Source: Actinernus sp. WN-2022 (taxonomy: Eukaryota > Cnidaria > Anthozoa > Actiniaria > Actinernidae). From it: a stretch of DNA of 64,000 nucleotides. Each line of letters starts with the position of its first letter. The first letter of the stretch is position 1. Under the pieces are notes generated by a model. That model worked only from the letters and a program-made list of their open reading frames with translations. It was not told the origin of the DNA and made no database searches. Made by a program: the position numbers and the translations under genes. The DNA lies in NCBI GenBank assembly GCA_030867875.1, contig JAOWCC010001594.1:1-64000 (forward strand). Reading direction: 5' to 3'. Below are positions 23,913 through 35,419 of the stretch, piece by piece.

Positions 23913-24335
23913 TCAAAATAAACAGTATCAAGACAATGTACTCATCGAGACATTTCGTTTGAATGGTCACACTTTGGGTTTTCATCCACAGACTCAAAAG
24001 GTACACCAAATCACAAAATAAACAGTCCCAAGAGAATGTACTCAACGAGACATTTCATTTGAATGGTCACACTTTGAGTTTTCATCCACAGACTCGAAAG
24101 TTGCACCAAATCACAATATGAACAGTCCCAAGAGAATGTACTCAACGAGATATTTCATTTGATTGGTTACACTTTGGGTTTTTATCCACAAACTCAAAAG
24201 TTACAACAAATCTCAAAATAAACTACCAAGAGAATGTACTCATCAAGACATTTCATTTGAATGGTCACACTCAGTTGGATTTTTATCCACAAACTCAATA
24301 GTTACAGCAAATCACAAAATAAACAGTGTACTTAT
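23913..24335. repeat. Intronic tandem repeat, ~100-bp unit, four copies
   Basis: Units contain GAGAATGTACTCAACGAGAC and TTTGAATGGTCACACTTTGG. The array starts 20 bp after the exon donor at 23892 and ends just before the next acceptor, so the whole intron is the array. Confidence 0.9.
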
Positions 24336-24354
24336 CAGTGTATATATGTAACAG

Positions 24355-24494
24355 GTCCGGTAAGGTGCTGTCAGACTCTGAGGAATCGGATGACGATATT
24401 GTCATCGGCGGAACATCAGCTTACAGGAGATTGTCCCCTCCTGCCAGCAAGGACAAATCGCCCTTTTCATCTCACAAGAGATCAAGCTTTACAG
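24355..24494 (+). CDS. IQCE: IQCE-like gene, exon with first acidic hydrophobic motif
   Basis: Acceptor TATGTAACAG, donor GTAGGG; one base precedes the first whole codon, completing AGG from the exon before. It encodes S-G-K-V-L-S-D-S-E-E-S-D-D-D-I-V-I-G-G, then a Ser/Lys/Pro-rich tail. The S-D-D-D-I-V-I core corresponds to the motif recalled at the end of vertebrate IQCE and also fits the SUMO-interacting-motif pattern (hydrophobic [VI]x[VI] next to acidic residues). Confidence 0.8.
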
Positions 24495-24559
24495 GTAGGG
24501 GAACCGTAGAGATAATGAGCCAGTCTTATATTACAGAGACCCTCTGCTATATGGACTAA

Positions 24560-24910
24560 CGTTATTCAATATTGCAATGAAATATCTACTGTAGCAACAC
24601 ACCTTTCATCTTGATATATGAACTAACGCATATTCACGCCGTAATGTCTACTGATTCAATTCACCTTGCACATTGAGATATCAACTCTTGCAACTCACCA
24701 TTCGCACCGAAATATAGACTAACGCTATTCAATATTGCAACGAAATGTCTACTGCAATATCACACCTTTCATCTTGAAATATGAACTAACACAGGCCACA
24801 GCTCAGTATTCACACCGAAATTCATCTTTCATATTGAAATATCAACTCTTGCAACTCGCCATCCACACCGAAATATGGACTTGAACGCTGCTAAGTATTT
24901 ACACAGAAAT
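24560..24910. repeat. Degenerate tandem repeat
   Basis: TATTCAATATTGCAA[T/C]GAAAT with CACACCTTTCATCTTGA recurs at about 24563 and 24728, plus weaker copies. Intronic. Confidence 0.6.
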
Positions 24911-25039
24911 ATAAACTCAATCAACTCAATCTCACATCATCACTCAATGACCATCCTTTGACGTCCTTCACTGAGTAACTATATCCATTGATGTCACTGG
25001 CTCTGATGATAAAAACTGTCTGATGTACTGCAGAGAGAT

Positions 25040-25348
25040 TCTGCCGGACTATAACTCAACATGATATTATTCATAATCACTTCACAACAGTTCAATGTCT
25101 GATACACTGGAGAGATCCTGAGTAACTCAACACGAAATTCTATAGATGGTTTTCACTCAATCCCCAGAGATTCAAATGACAAAGGGCATGGCGGCCATGT
25201 TGGTGTACCTAACAAAAGAAGCTAACGAAGAATCTATTGTTAAAGGTACACCAACATGGCGGCCGTGACGTCATGTACATTACCCATCTATATCATCACT
25301 TCACAACAGTTCAATGCCTGATACACTGGAGAGAGATTCTGACTATAA
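25040..25348. repeat. ~72-bp tandem array, left part
   Basis: Units of AACTCAACACGATATTCTGC..CAGTTCAATG..GATACACTGGAGAGATTCTGAC. The array is interrupted by a small element at 25145-25288 and then by the CACTA element at 25349; it resumes at 31121. Confidence 0.9.
25145..25288. mobile_element. Small element with CCAACATGGCGGC inverted core
   Basis: The inverted core GGCGGCCATGTTGGTGTACC / GGTACACCAACATGGCGGCC surrounds about 35 bp. The element is flanked by TATA on both sides (25141-25144 and 25289-25292) and disrupts a tandem-repeat unit. A related copy forms the centre of the element at 20337-20707. Confidence 0.7.
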
Positions 25349-26375
25349 CACTACTGGAAAAAAAACATGAAACTCATGTGACAAACATATGAAAAACATA
25401 TGAGACTTAATATGTTTATCATAGGTTATTCATATGTAATCCATATGTTTGTTGTATGTTTGATTAAAATGCGGAACATATGAAATTGTCCATTTCATAT
25501 GTCCGAAAACACACAACCAAACATATGACAAACATATGACCTTTATTGCATATGAAAAAAACATATGACAAACATATGAAAAGGGTGTACAAAAATGTCA
25601 TATGTTTAAAATATATGATTTTGTCCATTTCATATGCATATCATATGTTCTGAAAATTAATAAACATATGAATATGTTATTAAAATACATATGACTGGAC
25701 ATGTCATATATACATTTAATTTGAAACATATGACATTAAACATATGACTGTCACAATATAAACTAATATGTTATTATATTATTCATTATTTGAAAACATA
25801 TGACAAACATATGAAAACTGAGTTGATCTTTAAGATATTGGTGCAAATTAGACACTGATTTTTGACTCAGGAATCCTCAATCCATGTACCAGTTACAAAA
25901 CATTATTGCAACACCCATGACTAGTACTGCATTATAATATCAATGTGTTCATTTAATTCATCATCTACATCAGGTTTTTCCATATTTTATGTATTAATTG
26001 TCTACAGGTATACATAAATTTGATACATAGCATATTTAAAATGTAAATAAATGTAACAAAGAGATCATTTAGTATAATCAATAAAATATTACTTTACTGG
26101 CCATGATTCGGCCTAAAATTATTGGCAGCCAACTTGTTTCTTAAGGTTTGCTTGAGGATTGCCTCCATTCCAGTGTCGTGCTTGATTATAAATCCTGTAA
26201 TATGGAAGTGAGAATAGTTTCAAGCTTCATAAAGACAATTGTTGAGTTGCTTCATTTTTCATTTGATTTGAATAATTATACAACAAGGCCAATAAACTAC
26301 ATTGTATATAACTAAGTCATTAACCACAGGTGAGCTAGATGACAATTATTATATAATTTCCCCTCTGGACATGTT

Positions 26376-27308
26376 TGGGCTCAATTGGTAAAATCCCGAG
26401 TGCTAACTCAACCCTCCCCCTCAGTTCAAATTTGGCTAGCCTGGGGTAGTTAAATACTGCTGACTTTTTAAGCCAAGTGCTCAAACTTTCCCCCCAATGC
26501 CATTCGGGAGGATTCTGCGGACTCGTTGACGGTAGGTATCGCTTCTTCTGTAGGGTTTCCAATGAAATCTGCTCTTAAGTTTTGGACAAAAAAGCCACTG
26601 TAAGAGAGCTAGATCAAGAGGACATTGTTAAGTCTGAGGATGGCTGAAAAGTACTTGGCTTAGCTTGCTGTTAGTAGGCTTTGTGAGGGCATTTCACTGT
26701 GTTTTTCTGGAAAAAATATTTAATGAAATTCTTGAAATTCTGCAGTTGGTGATCTTTTCTCCCTGCTCAACCTATTAGGATGTGTTTTTGTCACTTAAAA
26801 GCAAAAGCTTGTGTCCAAATCACCGCTCTTGGTTGTAGGGGTAAAAGACTTAATTAATAATCCCCACAGGAGTCCCAGAGGGGGGGGGAGCCCTTGTCAA
26901 TTCTGTGTCCATTACCCAGCAAGCAACTGGAGGCCGGTGGGTGCAGGAAAACATGGAGAGAAATGCAGCATAAAGAATAGCGTGCTTCAGTCGCTTGGTG
27001 TTTTGTGCAAAAAAACCTGGTGGTTGGAAAGATTAAAGAAGGTGTAACAACTGAGTGCTGACTTTGTGTTTGATTTTGATTTCGAGTGCGAACGGGAAGG
27101 GTTTTTTGAGCCGATTTTCGGCTTCTCAAAATTCGTGAAAATCAAAGAAACAAGACATTAGATCTCCAAAACAAATGAGTTTTTCTCCAAAGTGGGGAGT
27201 CAACCGATCGCTGTTTATAAGCTCTTGCTTTTAAGTAATTCATCCCTTGAAATAACATTGCAACATCGTATTTCCTGCATGTCTAGATTTGATGCAATAT
27301 TTTTTTCC
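26376..27308 (+). repeat. 932-bp dispersed repeat, copy 1
   Basis: Alignable along its whole length with 50130-51061, same orientation. Both start TG[G/A]GCTCAATTGGT and end GATGCAATATTTTTTTC. It includes AATGCCATTCGGGAG, a purine-rich AGGAGTCCCAGAGGGGGG block and GTGCTGA[C/T]TTTGTGTTTG. No terminal inverted repeats, no long ORF. The first 20 bases recall a tRNA A-box region but no B box was found. Confidence 0.85.
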
Positions 27309-29182
27309 AGTTACATTGTACATGCTTTATTTTGGCCGGTTTAGTTATTTGTAGTCGAAGGGTTAAGTAAAATGATTTTACTAAGGGACGGGTCATTATT
27401 TACAGGGAGTACTAGATTGGACAAAAACCATACAGAGTATGAAAAAAGCATTGGAAACCTGAAGGGGGTAAGATTTTTTAAACAAAGAAATGAAAGGGTT
27501 TCATTAACAGGGGTAACAAAATTTGGGCTAGAAGTCGTACAGGGTGTTGAAATTTTCAGGGATCAATTTTACAGGAATTGAAAAAATTAAGGAACAAAAC
27601 TCATATTTTCCAACCCTGTACTACCATTAAATAATGGCTGGTACCAAAGTCAGGGCACATTATTTTAACTTACCAATAATGATTTCCACTATCTCCTTGT
27701 TGAGATGTTGCTTGCCATTGGCTCTGGTAAGATTCTTTCCTTGAACCATTTCTCTGTTTGTATACACTGTATATATAAACATATCCCACTTGGTTAATTC
27801 CCCTTGTGCAATGCACCACCCAAACAAAACTTGTACGACTGTGTTTGGCCAAGAGAGAAGTTTATAATGTAACAATTTACAAGATAATAGGATGAAAGAC
27901 AGGACCCGAAGTCCAAACAAGATAACTCCTCTGGACGCATACATACATGTATATAGGAAACTAATAACTATTTTACCCAATATAATGGTATTCTAAAGGA
28001 AGGGTGGGTGGGTTGAAAACTACAAGCATGCATCAGTGTACACACCACCACTCCGAAATGTAACTGATCCCACGAGCATGTGGGCTGAGTATATATGTTA
28101 TGACACAAAGGATTATGATTGACAGGGCAATTATCTATTTTAAGCATACTCAAAATAATGAAATAAACTATAGGTACCTATTTTATATTCTGGTTTATAT
28201 ACCGAGAGAGTCAGGAGTACAAGTGGGGGGTTATAATGTAATTGTTACTCCTTGCTATAGCAAGAGGAAAACAAAAGGGTGCTAATTATGGAATGAACAC
28301 TAATTTTGTAACCTGGAATATTAAAGTTGATTATTGATATATGTTTTAGCTTTAATATGCAGACCAAACCATTATACATAGGCAGTTCATGACTTCCCTT
28401 ATAATAGCTCGGTTGGTTACACCTGGGAATTGAGGAATTCTAGCCCTATATAAAGGCAAAATGAAAAACCATTGACATATATATGGGGCAAGGGCAAACG
28501 GAGCGATTGCAGAATACCCCACCACTTGGTACAAATTTAAACTTTCTAAAAACCTAACCCTGAAACTCAAAAAAATCCTACCCATTTTCAACCCCAAATC
28601 ATTCATACGACGAGTCATAAATACACCAAGTGATCTTTCGAATTCTGCAATCTAGCCGATGATAACGGTATAAATTTATTTATTTACAACTGCGATTTCA
28701 ATGTTTTAATACGTGGATTCAACATACTGCTGATCGCATGCATGATACTGTACTTATTTGACACAGACATACATGTAGAGGAATGTCTGATGAATATATC
28801 TATCTATATATGGTTTTGACATACTGAATCAAATAATTTAGTGCTTTTTCACATTCTGATTTTAATACTCAACAGATGCATGTGTTCCCCATCATCAGAA
28901 GTGGCGAAAATTTGCGCGGATTGCACATCAATATTAACACTACATGTAACGCTGAAATCGATTCTAAAGTTGTATAAATCGACGTGCTTTAATTTCTGAG
29001 CCAAATTGACAACACTACACTTACCTTCGATTGTCGAGGAATCCTGGAGATTGTTATTTAAAAGAAAGCGGTTGATAATGCAAAAACCACAGCAAAAGAC
29101 AGACGAACTTGAACCGACAAACTTCACGTGAAGAGGACGGTTGAGGTTAACGTTGATCGAGCGCCAAAAATGTGCATCATAC
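27309..29182. other. No gene recognised (interior of CACTA element)
   Basis: Short ORFs only; none resembles a CACTA transposase. Several AT-rich and ATATAT runs. Confidence 0.45.
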
Positions 29183-29465
29183 CATAGTTAATAGAGTGGA
29201 ATGGTTATGAAACCCGGCAAACTTCAAAGGGGCTAAGAAAGGCGCTGCGATTTATGTTGGAAGGGGGCAAGACAAAAGATTGTGCAGGGTCATAGTTCAT
29301 TAGCGTCCCCTGAACGACTGAACTCACACGTTTCTATTGGCTGAATGATTAACACATTGGAATTTCTATTGTGTTTTGTGCAGGGTAGTGGTTGAAAAAA
29401 GCTAACAAAGACATATAACAAAGAAGGTCGCTGGGTTTCATAACCATTCCACTCTATTAACTATG
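29183..29465. mobile_element. hAT-like MITE, 283 bp
   Basis: More than 30 bp of perfectly matched inverted ends starting CATAGTTAATAGAGTGGAAT, flanked by the direct duplication ATCATAC (29176-29182 and 29466-29472). A 7-8 bp duplication and CA..TG ends fit the hAT superfamily. No ORF. Nested inside the CACTA element. Confidence 0.85.
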
Positions 29466-29902
29466 ATCATACTTGTGATCGGGTTACCAAACATGACCCG
29501 GATGCTGCCAAAGGTAAATGCGTAAGTTATAAACAAATTAATTCCATGTTGTTCGCCTTGGGGAGAAAGCGCCGTCCATGCATGGAGAATCGATGTCGAT
29601 CAGTTGAAACCAAGAGTTACTAAATGGCGACAAAACAAGAAGAAGTCTTCAAACAACTTCCCAATCCCAGAATCAGAAGGATGTGATCATCGCATAATCC
29701 GAAGTACGTACTACTGGGTTTGTCGATCTCTAAATTAAGTCGATCTTCGACTGATAAAAGTAATCATTTGAACATATCTCGGTGCTCGACCTCAACTATT
29801 TTACTAACTGGCCCTTGGGATAGTGATAGTTAAAAGTTACTAGCCCACAGCCAACTCCAGCACTGATCAGGGTTTATTTACAATGTGTCCGTGAGTGCCA
29901 GT

Positions 29903-29950
29903 CAAGATGGCGGCCAGTCAAGATGGCGGCCAGTCAAGATGGCGGCCTGT
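29903..29950. repeat. Three tandem CAAGATGGCGGCC motifs
   Basis: The 17-bp unit AGTCAAGATGGCGGCC is repeated three times. AAGATGGCGGC matches the consensus bound by the YY1 zinc-finger factor in animals (established). It lies inside the CACTA element, in the intron. Confidence 0.7.
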
Positions 29951-31120
29951 CCGTGATGAAATCCCCGTGATGAGATCCTGGGGTCTACTAGTTTCCAGTC
30001 CTTCATCTTCAACAGAACATTTGCACGTTTAATTTGGGCTGCACTGACTTTTAGTTTTTGAAAGTGTTTTTTTGCAATAATAATAATAATAGTAATAATA
30101 ATCCTTTACCTCGACACCTACTAGCCCTGTGGCTAGTGGATATCAAATTTTACTAGCCCAGGTGTTTTTTTTACTAGTCCCGGGCTAGTGGACAACTGCT
30201 GTTTTATTATTTAAAAAAATAATACAATGTTTTCAAGAAAACACTTTATAATATATATGATAATATATATTAAGTATATATTATATTAAGTATATATACA
30301 CATGTATAGTATTTATTTGATTATTAATTATGTTTACCCAAGATACTGGATTAAGTGTCATGAATGTTTTTTTATTCATATAGATAAAAAGGAAACCTGC
30401 CAGATGATCATATGTTACATAACCAAGTTGCTTTGTCATATGTTTATCATCTCATGCATATTAAATATTCATATGTTTTGTCATATGTTCTGCCAGCAAG
30501 AATATTGAATATTTTTTGGAGTCGTATGTTCCTACTGTCATATGTTATATATTTAGGTACTCTGTCATATGTTTATTAAACTGATCATCCTATCATATGT
30601 TTTGTCATATGTGCTGCCAACAACAAATGTTTGACATTCATATGCTTCTGGTAAGTCATATGTTATTGTGATACTCTGTCATATGTTTATTGAACTGAAT
30701 ATTCCTGTCATATGTTATTGTGATACTCTGTCATATGTTATTGTGATACTCTGTCATATGTTATTGTGATACTCTGTCATATGTTATTGTGATACTCTGT
30801 CATATGTTATTGTGATACTCTGTCATATGTTATTGTGATACTCTGTCATATGTTATTGTGATACTCTGTCATATGTTTTTGTCATATGTGCTGTCAAGGA
30901 AACTTTTTGCAATTCATATGTTTCTTCTTTCAGACGTATGTTTGTCATATGTTTTCTGTGTGTGTCATATGCCTGTCATATGTTTGCTCTGTATATGGTC
31001 AAATTGTAGATTTTGTGAGTTTTGCAAAATGTACGCATGCCATATGTTTTTGTCATATGTTTTTCATATGTTTTTCATATGTTTGTCATATGTTTTTCAT
31101 ATGTTTCCCTTCCAGTAGTG

Positions 31121-31870
31121 TAACTCAACATGATATTCTGCATAATCACTTCACAACAGTTCAATGCCTGCATGATACACTGGAGAGAGATTCTGACTAA
31201 CTAAACACGATATTCTGCATAATCACTTCACAACAGTTCAATGCCTGATACACTGGAGAGATTCTGACTAATTCAACACGATATTCTGCGTAATCACTTA
31301 ACAAAAGTTCAATATCTGATACACTGGAGAGATTCTGACTAACTCAACACGATATTCTGCATAATCACTACAACAGTTCAATGCCTGATACACTGGAGAG
31401 ATTCTGACTAACTCCACACGATATTCTGCATAATCACTACAACAGTTCAATGTCTGATACATAATGGAGAGATTCTGACTAATTCAACACGATATTCTGC
31501 GTAATCACTTAACAACGGTTCAATGCCTGATACACTGGAAAGATTCTAACTAACTCAACACGATGTTCTGCATAATCACTACAACAGTTCAATGTCTGAT
31601 ACGTAATGGAGAGATTCTGACTAATTCAACACGATATTCTGCGTAATCACTTAACAACAGTTCAATGTCTGATACACTGGAGAGATTCTGACTAACTCAA
31701 CACAATATTCTGCATAATCGATCACTACAACAGTTCAATGTCTGATACATAATGGGGAGATTCTGACCAATTCAACACGATATTCTGCGTAATCACTTAA
31801 CAACAGTTCAATGCTTGATACACTGGAGAGATTCTGACTAACTCTACACAATATTCCACATAATCACTTC
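31121..31870. repeat. ~72-bp tandem array, right part
   Basis: Continues the array of 25040-25348 after the CACTA insertion; about ten units of TAACTCAACACGATATTCTG..ACTGGAGAGATTC. Variants include CTACAACAG/CTTCACAACAG and ACACTGG/ACATAATGG. Confidence 0.93.
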
Positions 31871-32794
31871 ACAAGGACTCCACTGTCTGAACCTTTCCCC
31901 ATCTGGTAAGAAAACTAAACAAACCGAAGAAACTGTTGTGGTGAAGCAACGCGTCTCCAGAGAAGAAGCTATAATAAAACATTGGCTAACAGGATTGTAG
32001 ACACACGGACTATTATGCTTATCCCACGAAGTTACCATGAATGCGTACAAGAACTGTTTTAAGGAGAATCATGCAAAGACACAGAACACAGAATAACGAT
32101 TCTTTACACAACTTTATCATGACAACTAACGTGGCAAAACCTTTGACAGACTAGAGTATTATTTAATTGTTATACGAGTACAACAACACAACCCACTTTT
32201 TCTACTAATTTTACAACATTGCATCTTCAAGTTGTAATTTAACACCATCCGCTACAACACGTTAAACTCCCCAATTACACTTGGAAGGCGCCGTTTGCTG
32301 GCATATTCTTTATTTGCGCAGGCGTAGTGCCATTTGCAACCAGAACGCATGTCTCGACAAAAGATATTGTATTATCATATTATACAAAATACAAAGTCGA
32401 ATTGCATAACAATAACCCACTTTTGATATATGCTTCACTTTTCACGCACAAAGGTTTCATTATGAGGCTCTGGGATAACTTAAATTTATTATTTTCTCTT
32501 TTCACGAATCACTGAGCATTATCAGGGTTCACACAGTCATGGAAAGTCATGGAATTTCAAAAATAATTTTCCAGGTCTGGAAAACTCATAGAAATTAGCA
32601 AAAATGTCAAAAGTCATGTAAAGTCATGAAATTTTATCGAAAACTGGCGACTCAGGAGGTAAAATCTAAAGACAAACAGGTGAAGAAATTTCATTGGTCG
32701 ACGAGAAGTGTGCAGACGATTTAAAATGTATTTCATTACCAGAGTTGCGGAATTACATTTAGTCGCGTGTATTGATGAGAATGATGTATTGCAG
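31871..32794. other. Intron sequence, no gene recognised
   Basis: Contains a run of GTCATGGAAAGTCATGGAAT repeats at 32537-32630, a motif seen in dispersed repeats of many animals. Nothing else supported. Confidence 0.45.
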
Positions 32795-33199
32795 TATCGT
32801 ATTTCCTTGAATAATCGCCCCTGCTCGAATAATCATAATCATATGTATTTATATTATGCAAATTACTAAAATTGTTCGGTCAATCAGAGCAACACAGGAG
32901 AAAATAACGACAATAAAATCAGCTAGTAGATTACCAACTAATGACCAATCAGTCATAACAATCGGTTGCTGAGTTGATCTATCAACCGAAACAAAGCTTA
33001 AAATAAACTAATCTAATATAACGTACTGCAATAACACTAAAAAGGTACAAAAGCGTAACCTATCCTAAACGTTACTTGCTTACTAACATTAGTAACTATA
33101 TAGCCATGCTAAAAGTATTGAATAATTGCTTCCAACTTCCTACCTCGGATAATTGCCCCCTTTTGAGTACAAAAAGTGACTATTCAAGCAAATACGGTA
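32795..33199. mobile_element. Tc1/mariner-type MITE with TA ends
   Basis: Inverted ends TA[T/C]CGTATTT[C/G]CTTGAATA[A/G]TC, each bounded by TA. Interior non-coding. TA target sites and this terminus fit mariner/pogo-derived MITEs. Intronic. Confidence 0.65.
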
Positions 33200-33281
33200 T
33201 TTTATCTTAGATAATTATATTTGCTGACAGTAGCTCTAAGCACTTTATGAAAGTGTTTTTTTTGTTATTCTTATTTCTCAG

Positions 33282-33524
33282 CTACTTCACCTGAATCAGA
33301 GTCCTCACCCCCTCAAGCCGCACCCCGCACTAGAACACACACCCCCTCGCACCCACCCCGCCCTGCACCCCGCACCCCCAAAACACCTGATAGTACGCCA
33401 CCCCTTCCGTCACCTCGCCACGTCGCCAAGCCAACCGTACCGACGATCAGCCTGCCTGATTCCAACTCAGATTCCGATGAAGGTGTAGTCGTCGGCAGCA
33501 AAGCTGCAACACGCACTGGCAAGG
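33282..33524 (+). CDS. IQCE: IQCE-like gene, proline-rich exon with second acidic motif
   Basis: Acceptor TTATTTCTCAG, donor GTAAGG; two leading bases complete GCT with the base carried from 24494, and one base is carried forward. A Pro/Thr/Arg-rich low-complexity segment (P-R-T-R-T-H-T-P-S-H-P-P) is followed by P-D-S-N-S-D-S-D-E-G-V-V-V-G-S-K, a second copy of the acidic plus V/I-triplet motif. The 8.8-kb intron before it holds the CACTA element. A minus-strand ORF across this exon is a composition artefact. Confidence 0.8.
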
Positions 33525-33900
33525 GTAAGGTGGGATATACTTTTTATCTCCCTGTTGCTTAGCAACAAAGATAAGGTCACTGAAGTTGTGAGGTGGTTTT
33601 GTTAATTTTGCCAACGAAATTGATTTTTAATTCTGTTATTTGTGTTAACCTGGGTTATATTCAAGTGGTTTGGAACATCGTTTGATTAAAATCTAATCAA
33701 GCTTTAACCACTGCTTAGTTTTGCACTCGGGCTCTGTCGGACGATATTTGGCCTGTACTGGGACAAGTACGAATGTCCTGTTTTATATACTTTATACCCG
33801 ACATCGTTTTTTCAATTAGGTGAAGGTACGCTGCGTCCTGTACTCACAGTGTGCTTGTCTTCGTGTTAACTGTTGTTGTTGCACTTTTTATTTGCACCAG
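33525..33900. other. Intron, no feature
   Basis: Ordinary intron sequence with pyrimidine tract and TTGCACCAG acceptor at the end. Confidence 0.5.
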
Positions 33901-34062
33901 ATCTCGCACCCTCATCTCCAATGAACGCGCACAAAACACTAAATACCAAACGTTCAGCAAAAAGATCACAACCCAACGGTTCTTCACTGTCTGTTGCACA
34001 ACAACGCAAGGTTAACGATACCGGCCGGCCGACAAGCGGTGTGTTGAAAGTGGATGACTCCG
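33901..34062 (+). CDS. IQCE: IQCE-like gene, Ser/Lys-rich exon
   Basis: Acceptor ATTTGCACCAG, donor GTACGT, phase 1 to phase 1 so it can be skipped without shifting frame. It encodes a basic, serine-rich disordered stretch ending G-V-L-K-V-D-D-S-G, with no domain. Support comes from phase agreement with the exons on both sides and protein-like composition. Confidence 0.7.
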
Positions 34063-35049
34063 GTACGTGCTGCTTTCGAGTTAGATTTAGTTAGTTTATG
34101 TTGGATGAGGTATGTTAGGTTAGATACAGAGGAGCAGTAATTTTGTACAAAGAGTAACGTCATCTGTGCCTTTGTACTCTGATAACGTATTGATAAATAA
34201 GAGTGTTTTTAAATTAGACTCAATAGTACGTGCGTTCTGATTGGCTCTTGTCCGTGTTAGCATGAGGTTTTATAAATTAGATTCTATAGTACGCGCACTC
34301 TGATTGGTGCTGGGAGGTATAAACCCGACTGAGCTGGAAGCGAGAGTTTGTAAATCCGACAAAGCACGGACACGAATTCTGTATATGGCTTATCGAACGA
34401 GTATAGAGTCGTGTTTTCAGTTATTTTGGCGATACAACGTATTTTGGCCGAGAAAATCGAAGCAAAGTTTATGTAAATCAGAACGAAATCTGTATCTGAT
34501 TTACAGATGACTTCCCGCTCAGTGATTAGCTTTGGCCTTTTGGCCTAACGCTATTCCTCAAACCCTGACCCTAATCAGACCCGCCTATTTCCAGCCCCTC
34601 TCTGCTCAAGCAATGAAATGTACTAGATTTTAGTACTAAGAGAACGTGTTCTCGTCAGCTGTTAAATTCTCCTTTACATTCTTTGTTTCTAAGGAAGAAT
34701 TTAGAACTTCAGATCACTTAATACACTGTTCTTGCACGAAACCCTTCAAATATAAATGAGCCAAAAATGAAATCCCTGATAGTGAAAAAGTGATATTAAA
34801 TTTAATTTAAGTAATGAATGCTGCGGATGATGTAACAAATAACGTATCAACACAAATATTGATTAGCCTCTTCTCTGGGGGTAACGGGGCTTTGGCGAAA
34901 GCCCTGCTAACTCATGCGGTCTTCCTGTTTCTATAATAACCCACTGAAGGTTAACTTAGATGTCTTTATTATTATGGGTGCTCGACTTTGGCAAATTCAG
35001 ATCTCATTTGACATTCGTTCTACTTCAAAGTATAATGTAAACAGTACTG
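34063..35049. other. Intron; two copies of a short repeat near 34205-34320
   Basis: AATTAGA[C/T]TC[A/T]ATAGTACG[T/C]GCG occurs twice about 65 bp apart. Otherwise nothing recognised. Confidence 0.45.
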
Positions 35050-35310
35050 ATGCTCGGTTAGCTGAGTAGTTAAGCTCCGGTCTGTTGTGCGCGAGGTTGA
35101 GGGTTCAATCTCCAGCCGGACCAACACTCAGGGTCTTAAATTAACTGAGTAGAAGGTGCTGCCTTTGTGAAACAATCTCGTTCTCGAACTGGAAATGGTT
35201 AGACCTTTAGGTCTCACGTCGGTTTCAAGTTTGTCAGTCTCACGAGACTGTCACGAGTTATCGACGTTAAATATGGCTGTTTTACCTTTCCCTTAAACGA
35301 TAATTTAGCT
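35050..35310 (+). mobile_element. Second tRNA-derived SINE family
   Basis: tRNA-like head with A box TAGCTGAGTAG (35059-35069) and B box GGTTCAATCTC (35102-35112), then CCAACACTCAGGGTCTTAAA. The body differs from the SINE at 17401, so it is a separate family. Intronic. Confidence 0.75.
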
Positions 35311-35419
35311 CAGTTACAAAGGATCTTAATTATTGTTACCAAGCTACTAAGCAGGGTCTTAATCTACGGGTCAGACTGTGTTTAGTTGTGTGTTCATTCA
35401 CTGAATATTTCTTGCATAG

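Larger units (their letters stand above)
25349..31120. mobile_element. CACTA (EnSpm)-type transposon, 5.8 kb
   Basis: Both ends are CACTACTGGAA in inverted orientation, flanked by the 3-bp duplication TAA (25346-25348 and 31121-31123). CACTA elements characteristically start CACT[A/G], make 2-4 bp duplications and carry dense short subterminal repeats. Here about 20 copies of ACATATGA in either orientation fill 25365-25820, and 30 or more copies of TCATATGTT fill 30390-31110, including eight repeats of a 23-bp unit GTCATATGTTATTGTGATAC(TCT). It sits in a 72-bp tandem array inside an intron of the IQCE-like gene. No transposase ORF is recognisable; the middle contains other repeats (26376-27308, 29183-29465), so it is probably a defective copy. 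Confidence 0.9.

Noticed and set aside
33313..33522. Minus-strand Gly/Arg/Val ORF
   Set aside because: Antisense of the proline-rich exon 33282-33524.
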